Below, one piece after another: positions 7,569 through 18,498 of a DNA stretch of 64,000 nucleotides. The notes below the pieces were generated by a model that saw only the letters and a program-made list of their open reading frames with translations, was not told the origin of the DNA and did not search any database. Within the stretch, counting starts at the first letter, position 1. Each line of letters begins with the position of its first letter. The stretch covers positions 22,608 to 86,607 of the forward strand of contig DATIQN010000042.1 in NCBI GenBank assembly GCA_035470785.1, in the 5' to 3' direction. Both the position numbers and the translations under genes were made by a program. Source of the stretch: Croceibacterium_B sp035470785. Lineage in GTDB: Bacteria > Pseudomonadota > Alphaproteobacteria > Sphingomonadales > Sphingomonadaceae.

Positions 7569-8266
7569 GCTACCAGCTGTGGTACTGGCCAGGCATTCAG
7601 GGCCGCGGCGAATTCGTCCGGCTCGCGCTCGAAGCTGCCGAGATCGAATACGAGGATATGGCGCGCGAGAAAGGGGCCGAGGCGCTGGTCGAGGACTTGC
7701 ATAGCCGTTCGGGCATCAAGCCGCTCGCCCCGCCCTACCTCGTTGATGGTGACCTGTGCATCGGGCAGACCGCGCACATCCTCGCCTTCCTCGCCGACCG
7801 GCACGATTTCGGTGCCGGCGAGCCCGAGACCGATCTCCAGCTGATCCAGCTCCAGCTCGACGTGACCGACATCGTCGCCGAGGTGCACAATGTACACCAT
7901 CCGGTTGCGGGTGCCCTTTATTACCATGACCAGATGGACGCAGCCTACGAAGCCGCTCAGCACTTCCGCGATGAGCGCATCCCGAAGTTCCTCGACCACT
8001 TCGAAGGCGCGCTCGAGGAAAACGGCGGGCCGTTCATGCTCGGTGACGGCTGGACCCATGTCGACACCAGCCTGTTCCAGCTGATGGAGGGGCTCGACTA
8101 CATGTTCCCCAATCGCATGCGCCAGATCGACTACCCGCGGCTCGACCTGTGCCGCCAGGCGGTGATGGAGATCGACGGCATCGCGCAATACCTTGCCTCA
8201 GACCGGCGCCTGCCGTTCAACGAGGAAGGTATCTTCCGGCACTACCCGGAGCTCGACAGCGACTGA
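7565..8266 (+). CDS. Glutathione S-transferase family protein (Sigma/Pi-like)
   Basis: 233 residues. The opening MSYQLWYWPGIQGRGEFVRL places Tyr and an RGEFVRL helix as in Sigma- and Pi-class GSTs. The glutathione site is APPYLVDGDLCIGQTAHILA, with QTAHI in place of QSxAI. The C-terminal domain includes MLGDGWTHVDTSLFQLMEGL. The gene is translationally coupled to bolA. It is the fifth GST in 8.3 kb and is unlike the four upstream ones in its first helix. Confidence 0.9.
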   Translation: MSYQLWYWPGIQGRGEFVRLALEAAEIEYEDMAREKGAEALVEDLHSRSGIKPLAPPYLVDGDLCIGQTAHILAFLADRHDFGAGEPETDLQLIQLQLDVTDIVAEVHNVHHPVAGALYYHDQMDAAYEAAQHFRDERIPKFLDHFEGALEENGGPFMLGDGWTHVDTSLFQLMEGLDYMFPNRMRQIDYPRLDLCRQAVMEIDGIAQYLASDRRLPFNEEGIFRHYPELDSD

Positions 8267-8334
8267 CCTGTGCTTGCGCGGCGCTGGCTTAACGCGCAGA
8301 TTGCCAGCGGATTTCGAACGGGGAGGACGTCACG

Positions 8335-9090
8335 ATGGCCGCGATTTTTCTGGTGCCGCTTGCCTTGCTAGTGGTGTTCGCGCTGCGCTCGTTCCGCATC
8401 AACCAGGAATACCAACGCGGGGTGCTGTTCAGGCTCGGTCGGCTTGGCACAACCAAGGGCCCGGGAATTTTCTGGCTCATCCCCCTTGTCGACCGCGTGG
8501 TGAAGGTCGACCTGCGCACGGTCACCGTCGCACTCGAAACCCAGGAAACGGTAACGCGCGATGGTGTGGCGGTGCGGGTCAACGCGGTCCTGTGGTACCG
8601 CGCGGTCGACGCTTCGCGTGTCGTGACCACAGTCGTGAACTGGAACGGGGCGGTGATCCAGGCGGCAGAAACCGCCATGCGCGACGCCATCGGCCAGAGC
8701 GACCTCGACCAGATGCTCAAGGACCGCGTCTCGATCAACAAGCGGCTGCTCGAAATGCTCTCGAACACCTGTCTGCAGTGGGGGGTCGATATCGACGCGG
8801 TCGAGATCAAGGACCTCGATATCCCTGAGAACATGCAGCGCGCGATCGCCAAGGAAGCCGAAGCGATCCGCGAAAAGCGAGCACGCATCATCAAGGCCGA
8901 AGGCGAAAGCGAGGCCTCGGCCAAGCTCGCCCAGGCGGCCAAGGTGATCAGCGGCCAGCCGGGCGCGCTCGAGCTGCGGCGTCTGCAGACGCTGTCCGAG
9001 ATCGGGGTGGAGCACAATTCGACGATCATCGCCATGTTCCCGACCGAGCTGCTCGAAGCGGCGCAGAAGATCGTCGGACCGAAGAAATGA
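8335..9090 (+). CDS. Slipin / stomatin-like SPFH-domain membrane protein
   Basis: 251 residues with one N-terminal membrane segment (about 2-18) and an SPFH domain starting at YQRGVLFRLGRLG. The conserved GPGIFWLIPLVDRVVKVDLR and EIKDLDIPENMQRAIAKEAE stretches are typical of stomatin/slipin proteins, followed by a charged helix rich in Glu, Arg and Ala that mediates oligomerisation. Slipins form membrane scaffolds. Many are paired with an NfeD protease partner, but none is adjacent here. The stop overlaps the pirin start (ATGA at 9087-9090). Confidence 0.92.
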   Translation: MAAIFLVPLALLVVFALRSFRINQEYQRGVLFRLGRLGTTKGPGIFWLIPLVDRVVKVDLRTVTVALETQETVTRDGVAVRVNAVLWYRAVDASRVVTTVVNWNGAVIQAAETAMRDAIGQSDLDQMLKDRVSINKRLLEMLSNTCLQWGVDIDAVEIKDLDIPENMQRAIAKEAEAIREKRARIIKAEGESEASAKLAQAAKVISGQPGALELRRLQTLSEIGVEHNSTIIAMFPTELLEAAQKIVGPKK

Positions 9091-9971
9091 GCCTCCTCAA
9101 GACCGTCACGCCCATCAGCCACGACCTCGGCAGTTTCGAGGTTCGCCGCGCGGTGCCGAGTCCCGAGTGCCGCATGGTCGGGCCGTTCGTGTTCGTCGAC
9201 CAGTTCGGCCCGGCGCAGCTCGCGCTTGGTGAGGGAATGGACGTTCGGCCGCACCCGCACATCAACCTCGCCACGGTGACCTGGCTGTTCGAAGGCGCGA
9301 TCGCCCACCGCGACAGCCTCGGCACCTTCTCGACCATTCATCCCGGCACCGTGAACCTGATGACCGCGGGCAGCGGCATCGTCCATTCGGAGCGCAGCCC
9401 GGCGGCCGAGCGCGCCGCCGGCCCGAAGCTGTACGGCATGCAAACCTGGCTAGCACTGCCCGACGGCCGCGAGGAAATTGCCCCGGCGTTCGAGGCGGTC
9501 AGCGACCTGCCCTTCGTTTCCGATCGCGGCGCCAGAGCGCAGATCATCATGGGTTCGCTATGGGGCCAGACGGCGCCGACCACTACTTACGCCGGAACGA
9601 TCTATGCCGAAATCCTGCTCACCGGCGGCGGCGCGATCCCGATCGAGGCCGAAGCCGACGAGCGCGCAGTGATGCTGGTGGGGGGCGAAGCAACGCTGGA
9701 TGGCGAACCGCTCAAGCTCTACGAGTTGAACATCCTGCAACCGGGCGAAGAAATGACGCTGCGCTCAGGGCTCGGCGGCCGCGCTATGCTCCTTGGCGGC
9801 GAGGCGTTTGCCACGCGTCGTTACGTCTGGTGGAACTTCGTCAGCTCCGACCGCGAGCGGATCGAGCAGGCCAAGACCGACTGGCGCGAAGGCCGCTTCG
9901 CGAAGGTCCCAGGGGACGACAAGGAGTTCATCCCCCTGCCCGAAGTGCCCAAGACCGTCAGCTATCCGTAA
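9087..9971 (+). CDS. Pirin family protein
   Basis: 294 residues with the two-cupin pirin layout. The metal site is visible in the N-terminal cupin as RPHPHINLATVTWLFEGAI and GSGIVHSER, supplying the His-His-His-Glu set. Pirins are non-haem iron proteins; some oxidise quercetin, others act as redox-sensing cofactors. Translational coupling to the slipin upstream suggests a shared stress or membrane role, although this is inference. A GC-rich palindrome follows the stop. Confidence 0.92.
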   Translation: MSLLKTVTPISHDLGSFEVRRAVPSPECRMVGPFVFVDQFGPAQLALGEGMDVRPHPHINLATVTWLFEGAIAHRDSLGTFSTIHPGTVNLMTAGSGIVHSERSPAAERAAGPKLYGMQTWLALPDGREEIAPAFEAVSDLPFVSDRGARAQIIMGSLWGQTAPTTTYAGTIYAEILLTGGGAIPIEAEADERAVMLVGGEATLDGEPLKLYELNILQPGEEMTLRSGLGGRAMLLGGEAFATRRYVWWNFVSSDRERIEQAKTDWREGRFAKVPGDDKEFIPLPEVPKTVSYP

Positions 9972-9974
9972 GCG

Positions 9975-10006
9975 TGGCCGGCCGCGCATTGGGGCGCGGC
10001 CGGCTA
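9975..10006. terminator. GC-rich hairpin between convergent pirin and urcA genes
   Basis: Perfect 10-bp arms (9978-9987 and 9994-10003, CCGGCCGCGC and its complement) with a six-base loop, extendable by a few pairs. It lies between convergent genes, four bases after the pirin stop and about 20 bases beyond the urcA stop. No U-run follows on either strand, so it may be a bidirectional stabiliser or a weak terminator. Confidence 0.45.
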
Positions 10007-10025
10007 GCTTGGCAGGGCGATCGGC

Positions 10026-10325
10026 TCAGCCGGCGACAAAGGTCGCAGTGTCGAACGCCACGCCCTTGGTGTTGAGCTGCTCCATCGCGCTGCCGTGCGC
10101 CGTCTGCTTGCACCGCTGCCACGCCGAGAACGACGTGAGGTCGCGAATGTCGGGGCGCTCGCACGCCGCGTCGACGCGGTCGGCGAGAATTTTGGTCCCG
10201 GCCGGCGAAGCGAGGTCGAGATCGCTGTAGGGAACCTGGACCGTAACCGGTTCCGCAGCGGCCGGGGCAACGGCGATGAAGGCGAGCGAGGCGGCGATGG
10301 CGGCGTTGATGGCATACTTGTTCAT
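10026..10325 (-). CDS. UrcA family secreted protein
   Basis: 99 residues. An N-terminal signal peptide (about 1-24) ends in AVAPAAAEP. The mature part has the UrcA pattern VTVQVPYSDLDLASPAGTKI, then two cysteines about 17 residues apart (AACERPD and WQRCKQ) expected to form a disulfide. UrcA proteins are small periplasmic or secreted proteins of unknown role, abundant in sphingomonads and caulobacters. It is monocistronic, with about 230 bp of non-coding sequence upstream. Confidence 0.9.
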   Translation of the reverse strand: MNKYAINAAIAASLAFIAVAPAAAEPVTVQVPYSDLDLASPAGTKILADRVDAACERPDIRDLTSFSAWQRCKQTAHGSAMEQLNTKGVAFDTATFVAG

Positions 10326-10555
10326 GGATCATACTCCGGGGGTCTGACGCCTTGATCGGCGATGCAGCCCGTATGATCGCGAGACGTCGCAAGACTTTGC
10401 CGCGCGCGCCGCAAATTGTCGGAAATTGTACGGCATAGTTCGCGACCATCAATACGGACAAAGTCAACGATTAGTGAGAGTTCGGCCTCGCAACCGATTG
10501 GATTCTAGCCCTCAATTCTGCGACAGGCGTTACAATTCGCCCAACTTCGATCCGC

Positions 10556-11623
10556 TTAAGGCTTCCCGAGCCACTCGACCCACGCGCCATGCGGATGGGC
10601 TTCGGCCAGCTTGACCGGCTCTTCGCCGCCCGGCCAGTAGCGAATGCGAAGCTCGTGCTTGAAAGTCTCGCGATTGGTCTCGAGCGCGATCCAGGCCAGC
10701 GGTCGACTAGCAGCCGCCTTTTCGCCCGCTTCCTCCATGCCCTCGGTAATCGCCTGTTGCGTCGGTTCGGGCAGGTATTGCCAGACAATCGAATGGAACA
10801 GGACGCGGGTAACGCCTTCCTCCTGCGGCTGCGCCAGCCGGCCGCGGACGAACTCGCCGGCGTCCATTCTCACCAGCTCAGGCGGCATGCGCTCGGCCAT
10901 CGCGATCGCGGTGTCGATCCGCGCCATGCGCTGGGTCGCGTCGGGCCAGACATAGGCCTTGAGGCGCAGCGCCTGCTCGGGATCGGTCAAGTCGACGGGC
11001 GACTGGTCGCAGCCGCGCGCCGCAACGATCTCGACCTTGCCATCGGGCGGCGGCGGACCGCGCCATTCGGGCGCGATTTTCATGCGCGACAAGCTCGGCC
11101 CAACTGTCACGCCGCCTAGGTCGTAGCGATAGCGGGCCATCATCGTGTTGACCCCGGCGCTGGCGCCGATCTCGTTGAGCTCGAACTTCGGTCCGAGCCG
11201 CTGCGAGAGCCACAGCAGCCCAGCCATGATGCTTGCCGAGCGCCCCGCCTCGTTCGTCTGCGGCGGGCCGTCGAGCCACGCCATCAGTTGCGCGTCGTAC
11301 TTCGCCACCATGTCCACGACGATCGCGTCGATCGCGGCCTGGTCGGTTATCAGCCCGGCATAGACCGGCTCCAGGCGCCGGTCCTCACCCGTAAGGCACA
11401 ACCAATGCAATCCGCCGGCAATGCGCAGCGGCATCGCGTCCGCCAGCACCAGTCCCTGCCAGTTCGCCATGCGCCGACCGGTGGCCGTATCGGTGTCGAG
11501 GATCGCCAGTTCGGCGCGGATGACACGCGCGGTGCGCGGCGCGTGAGCTTCCTCGGCATGGCGGGCCTGCCATTCGATCGCCTCGCGGACGTCGAGAACC
11601 GCCATCACCGCGTTGTCCGCCAT
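10556..11623 (-). CDS. DUF2332 family protein
   Basis: 355 residues with the DUF2332 motifs: an N-terminal AIEWQARHAEEAHAPRTARV, a central FELNEIGASAGVNTMMARY glycine-containing segment resembling a nucleotide or SAM loop, and a C-terminal VLFHSIVWQYLP stretch. The family is conserved in alphaproteobacteria and actinobacteria and has no established function. The NEIGASAG loop has led to suggestions of methyltransferase-like folding, which is inference. It is divergent from hisG with 41 bp between start codons, so the two share a promoter region. Confidence 0.88.
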   Translation of the reverse strand: MADNAVMAVLDVREAIEWQARHAEEAHAPRTARVIRAELAILDTDTATGRRMANWQGLVLADAMPLRIAGGLHWLCLTGEDRRLEPVYAGLITDQAAIDAIVVDMVAKYDAQLMAWLDGPPQTNEAGRSASIMAGLLWLSQRLGPKFELNEIGASAGVNTMMARYRYDLGGVTVGPSLSRMKIAPEWRGPPPPDGKVEIVAARGCDQSPVDLTDPEQALRLKAYVWPDATQRMARIDTAIAMAERMPPELVRMDAGEFVRGRLAQPQEEGVTRVLFHSIVWQYLPEPTQQAITEGMEEAGEKAAASRPLAWIALETNRETFKHELRIRYWPGGEEPVKLAEAHPHGAWVEWLGKP

Positions 11624-11664
11624 TTGCGTTGCCCTTTCCGCGCCCGCTGACTATCTGCGCCGCG

Positions 11665-12315
11665 ATGCCCCAGCCGCTGACCTTCGCCGTGCCCAAGGGG
11701 CGCATCCTCGACGAGGCGCTGCCGGTGATGGCGAGCGCCGGCCTCGTGCCGGAAAGCGCGTTTCACGACAAGGGCAACCGCGCGCTGTCGTTCGCCTGCG
11801 AGGGGAGCGACATGCGGATCATCCGCGTGCGCGCGTTCGACGTCGCCACGTTCGTCGCGTTCGGCGCGGCACAGGCCGGCATCGTCGGCTCGGACGTGAT
11901 CGAGGAATTCGACTTTTCGGAGCTGTACGCGCCGGTCGACCTCGATATCGGCCACTGCCGGCTATCGGTCGCCGCGCCGCAGGACGCGGAACCCGCCGGC
12001 CATGCCAGCCACATCCGCGTGGCGACCAAGTATCCGAACATCACGCAGCGCTGGTACGAGCGGCAGGGCATCCAGGCCGAGTGCATCAAACTGAACGGCG
12101 CGATGGAACTGGCGCCGGGACTCGGCCTCTCCGGACAGATCGTCGACCTCGTCTCGACCGGGCGCACGCTGGCCGACAACGGGCTGGTCGAGACCGCGCG
12201 GATCATGGACGTCTCGGCGCGGCTGATCGTCAACCGGGCCGCACTCAAGACCGATCCGCGCGTCGCCACGCTGGTCGAAACGTTCCGCACGCAAACTGCA
12301 GAGGCAGCGGCCTGA
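11665..12315 (+). CDS. hisG: ATP phosphoribosyltransferase, short form
   Basis: 216 residues; the start at 11665 is chosen because the conserved core LTFAVPKGRILDEALPV begins there. An upstream in-frame ATG at 11629 would add 12 unconserved residues. It catalyses the first step of histidine synthesis (ATP + PRPP). The PRPP loop is visible as LVSTGRTLADNGLVE. The length marks the short HisG type, which lacks the C-terminal regulatory domain and needs a HisZ partner; no hisZ is in the window. The stop shares one base with the hisD start (TGATG). Confidence 0.95.
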   Translation: MPQPLTFAVPKGRILDEALPVMASAGLVPESAFHDKGNRALSFACEGSDMRIIRVRAFDVATFVAFGAAQAGIVGSDVIEEFDFSELYAPVDLDIGHCRLSVAAPQDAEPAGHASHIRVATKYPNITQRWYERQGIQAECIKLNGAMELAPGLGLSGQIVDLVSTGRTLADNGLVETARIMDVSARLIVNRAALKTDPRVATLVETFRTQTAEAAA

Positions 12316-13604
12316 TGCAGCGGCTCAAGACCTCCGATCCTGAATTCGAGGCCAAGTTCGCCCGGCTGGTCAACGACCGGCGCGAGAGCGACGTCGACGT
12401 GGCGCACACGGTCAGCGATATCCTCGCCCGTGTCCGCGATCGCGGGGACGAGGCGCTGATCGAGCACACCATGCGCTTCGACAACTATCCGCTGCGCTCG
12501 GAAGAGGACTGGAGGATCGCTCCCGAAGCGTGCGAGCACGCTTTCAAGGCACTTGAACCTAGGCTGCGCGAGGCGCTCGAACTCGCGGCGACACGCATCA
12601 GCGCTTATCACCGCGACCAACTGCCGAAAGACCGCGATTTCACCGACGAAGCCGGGGTCCGCCTCGGCGCCCGCTGGCGGGCAGTCGATGCGGCCGGGCT
12701 TTATGTCCCGGGCGGACGAGCTTCCTATCCTTCCTCGCTGTTGATGAACGCGATCCCGGCTCAGGTCGCCGGCGTCGAGCGGCTCGTCGTGGTCACGCCC
12801 ACACCGAAAGGTGACGTCAACCCGCTGGTGCTTGCCGCCGCGCACCTCGTCGGCATCGAGGAAATCTGGCGCATCGGCGGAGCGCAGGCGATCGGCGCGC
12901 TAGCCTATGGCACCGAGCGGATCAGGGCGGTCGACGTGGTCGTCGGCCCGGGCAACGCCTTCGTCGCCGAGGCCAAGCGGCAGCTCTACGGCGTGGTCGG
13001 CATCGACATGGTCGCCGGACCGAGCGAGATTCTCGTCATTGCCGACGGCAAGAACGACCCCGACTGGATCGCCGCCGACCTACTGAGCCAGGCCGAGCAC
13101 GATCCCAATGCGCAATCGATCCTCATTACCGACGATCCGCTGTTCGCCGAGCAGGTCGAGGACCGGATCGACGTACAGTGCTCGATGCTGGCGACCCAGC
13201 GCGTCGCGCGCGCAAGCTGGGACGACTACGGCGTGCTGCTGGTAGTGTCGGACATGTCCGAAGCCCCCGCCCTCGCCAACCGCCTCGCCGCCGAGCATGT
13301 CGAGCTGGCGGTCGACGATCCAGAAACCATGTTCGACCAGATCCGCCACGCCGGCAGCGTGTTCCTCGGCCGGCACACGCCCGAGGCGGTCGGCGATTAT
13401 GTCGCCGGGCCCAACCACGTGCTGCCGACCGGTCGCCGGGCGCGTTTCGCCAGCGGATTGTCGGTGCTCGACTTCATGAAGCGCACAAGTTTCATTTCAA
13501 TGGACGAAGGCGGTCTTGCCAAGATCGGCCCCGCAGCGATTTCGCTGGCAGAGGCGGAGGGCCTGCCGGCGCACGCCAAGTCGGTCGAGCTGCGGCTCAA
13601 ATGA
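12315..13604 (+). CDS. hisD: Histidinol dehydrogenase
   Basis: 429 residues, full length. It oxidises L-histidinol to histidine in two NAD-dependent steps using zinc. Family blocks visible: AGLYVPGGRASYPSSLLMNA, DMVAGPSEILVIAD, LSQAEHDPNAQSIL, the AEHVEL segment, and VGDYVAGPNHVLPTGRRARF, which contains a zinc-ligand histidine. It overlaps hisG by one base and nusB by four (13601-13604), so the four genes hisG-hisD-nusB-thiL form one coupled transcript. Confidence 0.97.
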   Translation: MQRLKTSDPEFEAKFARLVNDRRESDVDVAHTVSDILARVRDRGDEALIEHTMRFDNYPLRSEEDWRIAPEACEHAFKALEPRLREALELAATRISAYHRDQLPKDRDFTDEAGVRLGARWRAVDAAGLYVPGGRASYPSSLLMNAIPAQVAGVERLVVVTPTPKGDVNPLVLAAAHLVGIEEIWRIGGAQAIGALAYGTERIRAVDVVVGPGNAFVAEAKRQLYGVVGIDMVAGPSEILVIADGKNDPDWIAADLLSQAEHDPNAQSILITDDPLFAEQVEDRIDVQCSMLATQRVARASWDDYGVLLVVSDMSEAPALANRLAAEHVELAVDDPETMFDQIRHAGSVFLGRHTPEAVGDYVAGPNHVLPTGRRARFASGLSVLDFMKRTSFISMDEGGLAKIGPAAISLAEAEGLPAHAKSVELRLK

Positions 13605-14056
13605 GCCGGGGCGGACCCAAGCGGTCGCGGGCGCGCGCGGCAGCGCGCCTCGCCGCGGTGCAGGCGCTGTACCAGCATGAGATGGAAGCCACCGCGCAGG
13701 CCAGGCTGCTCAACGAGTTCCACCAGCATCGCCTCGGCCGCGAGATTGAGGACGAGCAGTATACCGAGGCGGACGTCGACTTCTTCGACGACCTGGTCAT
13801 CGGCACTCTCGCCCGCCGCGATGAAATCGATGCGTTGTTGAGCGAACGGCTGGCCAAGGACTGGAGCCTCGCGCGGCTCGACAAGACCATGCTGCAGATC
13901 CTGCGGGTCGGAAGCTACGAGCTGCTCGCGCGGCCGGACATCCCGATCGGCACCGCCATCAGCGAGTACGTCGATGTCGCGCACGCGTTCTTCGACGATC
14001 GCGAGGCGAAGTTCGTCAACGGCGTGCTCGACGCGGTGGCGAAAGCGGTGCGGTGA
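13601..14056 (+). CDS. nusB: Transcription antitermination factor NusB
   Basis: 151 residues, all helical in pattern. After a basic N-terminus (SRGGPKRSRARAAARLAAVQ) come the conserved ALYQHEME segment and the C-terminal IGTAISEYVDVAHAFFDDRE and KFVNGVLDAVAK block that forms the NusB fold. NusB binds boxA RNA with NusE during rRNA antitermination. It is linked by four-base overlaps to hisD upstream and thiL downstream (GTGA). Confidence 0.96.
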   Translation: MSRGGPKRSRARAAARLAAVQALYQHEMEATAQARLLNEFHQHRLGREIEDEQYTEADVDFFDDLVIGTLARRDEIDALLSERLAKDWSLARLDKTMLQILRVGSYELLARPDIPIGTAISEYVDVAHAFFDDREAKFVNGVLDAVAKAVR

Positions 14057-14919
14057 GCGCCGAGCGCGCCTTCATCGATTCCCTCAAAGCCCTGGCCAAC
14101 GACCCCGCTGCGCGCGGACTGCAAGACGATTGCGCGGTGCTCGAAGTCGGCGGCGAAACGCTTGTGCTGACGCACGACATGATGGTCGAAGGCGTACACA
14201 CACTGCCGGGGCAGGATGCGGCGGATATCGCCTGGAAACTGGTCACGACCAACCTCTCGGACCTCGCCGCGAAGGGTGCGCGGCCCATCGGCGTCCTGCT
14301 CGGGCACATGCTCGGGCCGGACGACGATCGCTTCGTCGCGGGGCTCACCGAAGCCCTCAAGCGCTACGACGTGCCGCTGCTTGGCGGCGACACTTCATCC
14401 GGTGGTCCGCCGCGCGCCTGGGGCCTGACCACGATTGGACGGGCAACGCACCGCCCCGTGCCTTCGCGGGCGGGGGCGAAGGCCGGCGACACGGTCTGGG
14501 TCACCGGACCGCTGGGCGCTGCGATGGCGGGGTTCGAGGCGCTGCGCGACGGCACCGTTGGCGACAGCACGGCCTTCCGCCGCCCGCTCGCCTGCCTCGC
14601 CGAAGGCGAAGTCCTTGCTCCCCTCGTGACCGCTATGATGGACATCTCCGACGGGCTCCTGCTCGATGCCTCGCGCATGGCCGAGGCAAGCGACGTCACG
14701 CTGGCGCTTGCATCCGCAGATGTGCCCATCGCTGTGCCCGAGGATCGCCGCGCCGGTGCGTTGCGATGGGGCGAAGATTACGAGCTGCTGTTCACCCTGC
14801 CCGCTGGCGTCGAGCCGACAGTGAGCGCCTGGCATGTCGGCGAGGTTCGCACGCGTGGCGTTGCACCGCTATTGCTGGATGGCAATCCGCCCGAAAACCC
14901 GCTCGGCTACGAACACTAG
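14053..14919 (+). CDS. thiL: Thiamine-monophosphate kinase
   Basis: 288 residues, GTG start inside the GTGA overlap with nusB. It phosphorylates thiamine phosphate to thiamine diphosphate. Motifs of the PurM/ThiL ATP-grasp-like fold are clear: QDDCAVLEVGGETLVLTHDM, LVTTNLSDLAAKGARPIGVL (Mg/ATP site), LLGGDTSS and MMDISDGLLLDASRM. Its stop overlaps that of the convergent desaturase gene (CTAG at 14916-14919). Confidence 0.96.
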   Translation: MSAERAFIDSLKALANDPAARGLQDDCAVLEVGGETLVLTHDMMVEGVHTLPGQDAADIAWKLVTTNLSDLAAKGARPIGVLLGHMLGPDDDRFVAGLTEALKRYDVPLLGGDTSSGGPPRAWGLTTIGRATHRPVPSRAGAKAGDTVWVTGPLGAAMAGFEALRDGTVGDSTAFRRPLACLAEGEVLAPLVTAMMDISDGLLLDASRMAEASDVTLALASADVPIAVPEDRRAGALRWGEDYELLFTLPAGVEPTVSAWHVGEVRTRGVAPLLLDGNPPENPLGYEH

Positions 14920-15938
14920 AGCGGCGAGCAATCGACTCCGCGCTGCTCGAGGATCGGCTTCATCTCGTAATAAGCGTACTTGGTCGCGTGGTTCGGGATG
15001 CCCGGATAAAGGTGATGGACGATGTGGTACTGCATCCCCAGCGACAGCCAGTGCCCGACCCAGGTGCGGAACACACGAGTGTTGGTATAGCGGTCGAGCC
15101 CATCGCGCGGATGGTGCGGGGCCCAGCTCAGCCAGTAGCGGATGTAGCTCAGGCCCAGGTGCCGCGGCAGCCAGAACAGGAAGCAGGCGACGAAGGCGTA
15201 GCCGCTCCACGAGAGCGCGAAGAGAAAGCCCATGCTCCCGAGTTGCAGCAGCATCGTGTCACGCAGGGCCACTTTCGCCGCGGGGGTGCCGATCCGTTCG
15301 AGGCAGCGCTTGTAGTAATGGATCGAGCCGTCGGCGCCGGGCTGGCGGTTGAGCCAGGTCTTGACCCAGGCCATGATCGGGCCGCTGGCGCCGTCGGTGT
15401 AGTCGGGATCGTTCTCGGGATGGTTGCAGTGGTAGTGGTGATGCATGTGCATCAGCCGCGCCATCGAGAACGGGAAGATCAGGATCAGCGTCGCGACCTG
15501 GCCAACCGCTTCGTTCCAGAAGTGGTACTTCGTCCCCGGCCGGCCGATGTTGTGATGCATCGCCTCGTGGCTCGGCACATAGCCGACCGCGGCGATGAAT
15601 GTGGCGAACAGAAAGCACGGCCAGATCGGGATCACGTGCATCATCGTCAGCGGGAACATCGCCAGCCACAGTCCGAAGCAGCCGAGCGTGACGACGGTGT
15701 ATATCCGCATCTGCTTCGGGTCGGACATGTACTTGGCGGCGACTTCGCGCTCCTTCAGCCGCAAGTTGACGCGCACGTGCTTGTCGAGTTCGGGCGCCTT
15801 GCGCCATTCGAACGCCGAGCGTTCTTGCGCCCCCTCGCCAGTGCGGCCTTCGATCAGCCCCGCTTCGCCGGACAGCGCGTAGTCCTCCGCCGGATCGGCG
15901 CGGGTCAGGTCGTCGAGCGGGCGGTCCATCAGATCCAC
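14916..15938 (-). CDS. Fatty acid desaturase family membrane protein
   Basis: 340 residues. A soluble N-terminal part of about 75 residues is followed by four to six membrane segments. Three histidine clusters typical of membrane di-iron desaturases/hydroxylases are present: HEAMHH (about residue 125), HMHHHYHCNH (about 166) and HIVHHLYP (about 305). The final box resembles those of carotenoid ketolases and hydroxylases as well as acyl desaturases, so the substrate is open. It overlaps by 10 bp a gene for a 65-residue two-segment membrane protein transcribed just before it. Confidence 0.88.
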   Translation of the reverse strand: MDLMDRPLDDLTRADPAEDYALSGEAGLIEGRTGEGAQERSAFEWRKAPELDKHVRVNLRLKEREVAAKYMSDPKQMRIYTVVTLGCFGLWLAMFPLTMMHVIPIWPCFLFATFIAAVGYVPSHEAMHHNIGRPGTKYHFWNEAVGQVATLILIFPFSMARLMHMHHHYHCNHPENDPDYTDGASGPIMAWVKTWLNRQPGADGSIHYYKRCLERIGTPAAKVALRDTMLLQLGSMGFLFALSWSGYAFVACFLFWLPRHLGLSYIRYWLSWAPHHPRDGLDRYTNTRVFRTWVGHWLSLGMQYHIVHHLYPGIPNHATKYAYYEMKPILEQRGVDCSPL

Positions 15939-16126
15939 CGCCCCCTGATGTTCGCGTAGAGACCCCAGATCCCCCCGAACAGCAGCCCGAAGCCGATCCG
16001 CGACAGGCCCAACGGCGCGTCGATGTGCCAGTAGTTCATCGTCTGCGCGGTCAGGGGCGCGATGAAGCCGATCCCGAACAGGAACGGCATCCAGTAGAGC
16101 AGTTTGCGGATTACGAAGGCGCCCAT
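15929..16126 (-). CDS. Small two-segment membrane protein upstream of the desaturase
   Basis: 65 residues with two hydrophobic stretches (LLYWMPFLFGIGFIAPLTAQ and GLSRIGFGLLFGGIWGLYAN) joined by a short polar loop MNYWHID. No family is recognised by eye. The last 10 bases overlap the desaturase gene, so the two are very probably translated together, making it a candidate subunit or membrane partner. An AT-rich stretch upstream (16135-16150) may hold the promoter. Confidence 0.7.
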   Translation of the reverse strand: MGAFVIRKLLYWMPFLFGIGFIAPLTAQTMNYWHIDAPLGLSRIGFGLLFGGIWGLYANIRGRWI

Positions 16127-16252
16127 CGCCGGTTTACCTAATTTAAACCACGCTGCGCCGCAAGATTCAGAGACTTGCCGTCACAATTCGGGTCAGGCGT
16201 GATGGCTTGGCGGCAACAGCCTCGCCCCCCGCGGAAATCCGCCGCAAGGGGC

Positions 16253-16280
16253 TTGCACCCTTCACGCGCGCCCTCTAGCC
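16253..16280 (+). promoter_or_regulatory. Candidate promoter for hppA
   Basis: TTGCAC (16253-16258) and CTAGCC (16275-16280) with a 16-base spacer resemble alphaproteobacterial housekeeping promoters. They lie about 75 bases upstream of the hppA start. The -10 match is weak; assigned by eye. Confidence 0.35.
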
Positions 16281-16357
16281 AGCGTTTCGCGCGTGCGGCC
16301 GCGGGTTTTTCCCGCAGTGCCGCGGCTTTTGTTTGTGAAACAGGGGGAAGGCTACAA

Positions 16358-18478
<2,121 letters not shown>

Positions 18479-18498
18479 TCTTCGCGACTGATTGCAAG

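Noticed and set aside
13974..15959. 661-codon plus-strand frame
   Set aside because: It runs out of frame through thiL and antisense to the desaturase; composition is Arg-rich, typical of GC-rich shadow frames.
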